Source of the DNA: Micromonospora aurantiaca ATCC 27029
GTDB lineage: Bacteria; Actinomycetota; Actinomycetes; Mycobacteriales; Micromonosporaceae
Assembly: GCF_000145235.1 (NCBI RefSeq)
Contig: NC_014391.1
Span: forward strand, 310,001 to 374,000
Reading direction: 5' to 3'
Length of the DNA stretch: 64,000 bases
The notes under the pieces were generated by a model, which was not told where the DNA came from, did no database searches, and saw nothing but the letters and a program-made list of their open reading frames with translations. The position numbers were made by a program, and so were the translations under genes. The first letter of the stretch is position 1. Each line of letters starts with the position of its first letter. Below are positions 62,922 through 64,000 of the stretch, in pieces.

Positions 62922-63242
62922 GTGACCAGTCCGAGCAGGAATCTCGACGTCCAGCCGGAGGCGCTGAGGTCGTTCGCCGCCGCCTCCCGGGACCGGGCCG
63001 GCCGGTTCCGCGAGCTGGAGCGGGCCTTCCGCGACGGCCACGTGGCCCGGCACTCCTTCGGCGTCATGCCCGCGTCGTTCAGCCTCGCCGCCGCGTACGA
63101 GCAGCAGTTCGAGGCGTGCCTGGAAGGGCTGGCGGACGGCGCCGAGGTGATGGCCGACATCGCCGAAGGGCTCGACGACACCGCAGAGGCCTACACCGGC
63201 ACGGATGTGGCGAACACCGACATGTTCAAGCCGGGCGTCTGA
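62922..63242 (+). CDS. ESX-associated small protein (EspC/WXG100-like)
   Basis: The 106-aa helical protein begins (from GTG 62922) TSPSRNLDVQPEALRSFAAA, has the layout of ESX-1-associated EspC-like/WXG100 proteins, and ends with ADGAEVMADIAEGLDDTAEA. It lacks a strict WXG motif. The Shine-Dalgarno GGGAGGG is close (4 nt) to the GTG. The next gene follows after 10 bp. It is probably secreted by a type VII system. Confidence 0.7.
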   Translation: MTSPSRNLDVQPEALRSFAAASRDRAGRFRELERAFRDGHVARHSFGVMPASFSLAAAYEQQFEACLEGLADGAEVMADIAEGLDDTAEAYTGTDVANTDMFKPGV

Positions 63243-63252
63243 GGGGGCGGGA

Positions 63253-64000
63253 TGAGCACCGAGGCGCTGCAGCGCAACAAGACCTACTTCGAGCAGATCG
63301 TGTCGGGCACGCCCGACCCGTTCAAGCCGCTGTCGAACGCGGTGCTGTGGCCGTTCGAGCAGCTCCTGGAACTGGTCGCCGGTGAGCCGGACGATCTGAT
63401 GCGGGCGGCCCAGCTCGCGCTGACCACCGGGGAGGCGGTCCGGCGGATCGCCGGGGACCAGGTCGCCGACCGGGCCCGGCTGCGCGGCGCCTGGGACGGC
63501 GACGCGGCGGACAAGTTCCACGCCTCGATGGAGTCGGTCGAGGAGGCGATCGAGGAGCTGGCGAAAGGGCTGGACGGCACCAAGGAGGTGCTGGTCGACG
63601 CGGCGAACGCCGCTGTGGACGCCTTCAACCTGCTGGTCGAGCTGATTCTGGAGTTCCTGCTCTGGTTCCTGACCGAGGTCATCATCGCCGCCGTGGCGGC
63701 CGTGCTGAGCGCCGGTGTGACACTGGCGGCCACTGTGGTGCGCGTGCTGGCCCGGCTGGCCACCACCGTCGGCCGCATGGTCAAGATCGTGGCCCGGTTC
63801 GCGGAGATCCTCACCAAGCTGGTCACCAAGCTGGAGAAGGTCGCCGAGCTTCTCATGCGCTACCGCCGGGTGGTGCTGGAGCTGCGGCAGGCCAAGAAGG
63901 CGTACCGGGCGTGGAACAAGTCCGGCTACACCAGGGAGGCGTTCGCGTTCAAGATCAAACGCGCTGCGATCCTCTTCCCCGGCAAGTTCGCCATCAACCA
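63253..64000 (+). CDS. WXG100-domain protein, 3' end beyond window
   Basis: This open frame has no stop within the window and starts at ATG 63253. Residues about 40-110 are a WXG100-like helical hairpin with AWDGDAADKF (WDG at the turn). A hydrophobic helical segment follows (about 130-165, LILEFLLWFLTEVIIAAVAA), then long amphipathic, Lys-rich helices. Large WXG100-fusion proteins are often ESX substrates, some with C-terminal toxin domains. The C-terminus here is unseen, so toxin activity cannot be claimed. Confidence 0.75.

Noticed and set aside
59927..63181. Reverse open frame of about 1080 codons across the VOC and ABC genes
   Set aside because: It overlaps three well-supported genes in another frame and includes the hairpin region.

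Overview
The window is a high-GC actinobacterial chromosome segment, most likely from a Micromonospora-like member of the Micromonosporaceae. The evidence is the base composition, the futalosine-type menaquinone genes, the hemL-resABC order shared with other Actinobacteria, many GTG starts and leaderless promoters, and GGGCCC-rich palindromic repeats of a kind I associate with that family. The assignment rests on gene content and style, not on a database match. I saw no rRNA, tRNA, CRISPR array or transposase.

Layout. 1-3.7 kb: a partial DUF3800 gene, two small conserved genes (one behind an SOS-type box), mscL, and a GntR regulator divergent from an MFS transporter. 3.7-9.8 kb: a STAS gene, then a tightly overlapped six-gene signalling operon (RsbR-, RsbS- and RsbT-like proteins, an HATPase-PP2C fusion, a cytosolic histidine kinase and a receiver-PP2C protein). 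9.8-17.4 kb: a DinB-fold protein, a PadR-controlled ABC exporter with a palindromic operator, oligopeptidase B, an FAD oxidase behind a second SOS-like box, and a repeat-rich intergenic island. 17.4-24.6 kb: a second signalling cluster with an HATPase-GAF-PP2C protein, a very large poly-HAMP hybrid kinase and a stand-alone receiver. 24.6-28.1 kb: a GbsR/MarR-type regulator divergent from a two-gene ABC exporter, and another STAS gene. 28.3-34.3 kb: hemL, a histidine phosphatase, and the complete system II cytochrome c maturation set (resA-ccdA-resB-ccsA). 34.3-37.2 kb: an AAA ATPase fused to a DUF234-like nuclease fold behind an AT-rich 32-bp palindrome, and a divergent MarR/AhpD-like pair. 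37.3-41.4 kb: mqnL, mqnP and mqnM with an inverted terpene synthase gene between mqnP and mqnM. 41.5-46 kb: a BldC-like regulator, Lrp/AsnC, an SDR, a Cds1-like PLP enzyme, a glycolipid-binding-family protein and three small accessory-looking genes. 46-51.6 kb: a DEAD-box helicase with an Arg/Gly/Asp-rich tail, a proline-rich membrane protein and a secreted NlpC/P60 hydrolase. 51.8-56.7 kb: mqnE, two small membrane proteins and two secreted peptidases. 56.7-59.9 kb: a cobalamin riboswitch and a btuFCD-type operon. 59.9-62.8 kb: a hairpin cluster, a VOC protein and an ABC-2 exporter. 62.9-64 kb: the start of an ESX/WXG100 locus.

How the parts work together. Several protein sets form partner-switching circuits: STAS proteins, RsbT/RsbW-type ATPases and PP2C phosphatases. 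They occur with histidine kinases but with no sigma factor in the window, so their outputs lie elsewhere. Respiratory-chain biogenesis is also well represented: heme precursor synthesis (hemL), cytochrome c assembly (resABC/ccdA) and menaquinone (mqnL, mqnP, mqnM, mqnE) lie within about 25 kb.

The most interesting non-coding features are two SOS-like boxes abutting leaderless promoters, the PadR operator palindrome, an AT-rich 32-bp palindrome upstream of the AAA-DUF234 gene, a riboswitch hairpin overlapping the Shine-Dalgarno sequence, a GGGCCC repeat inserted in frame into ccdA, and a family of hairpins each exactly 67 bp long.
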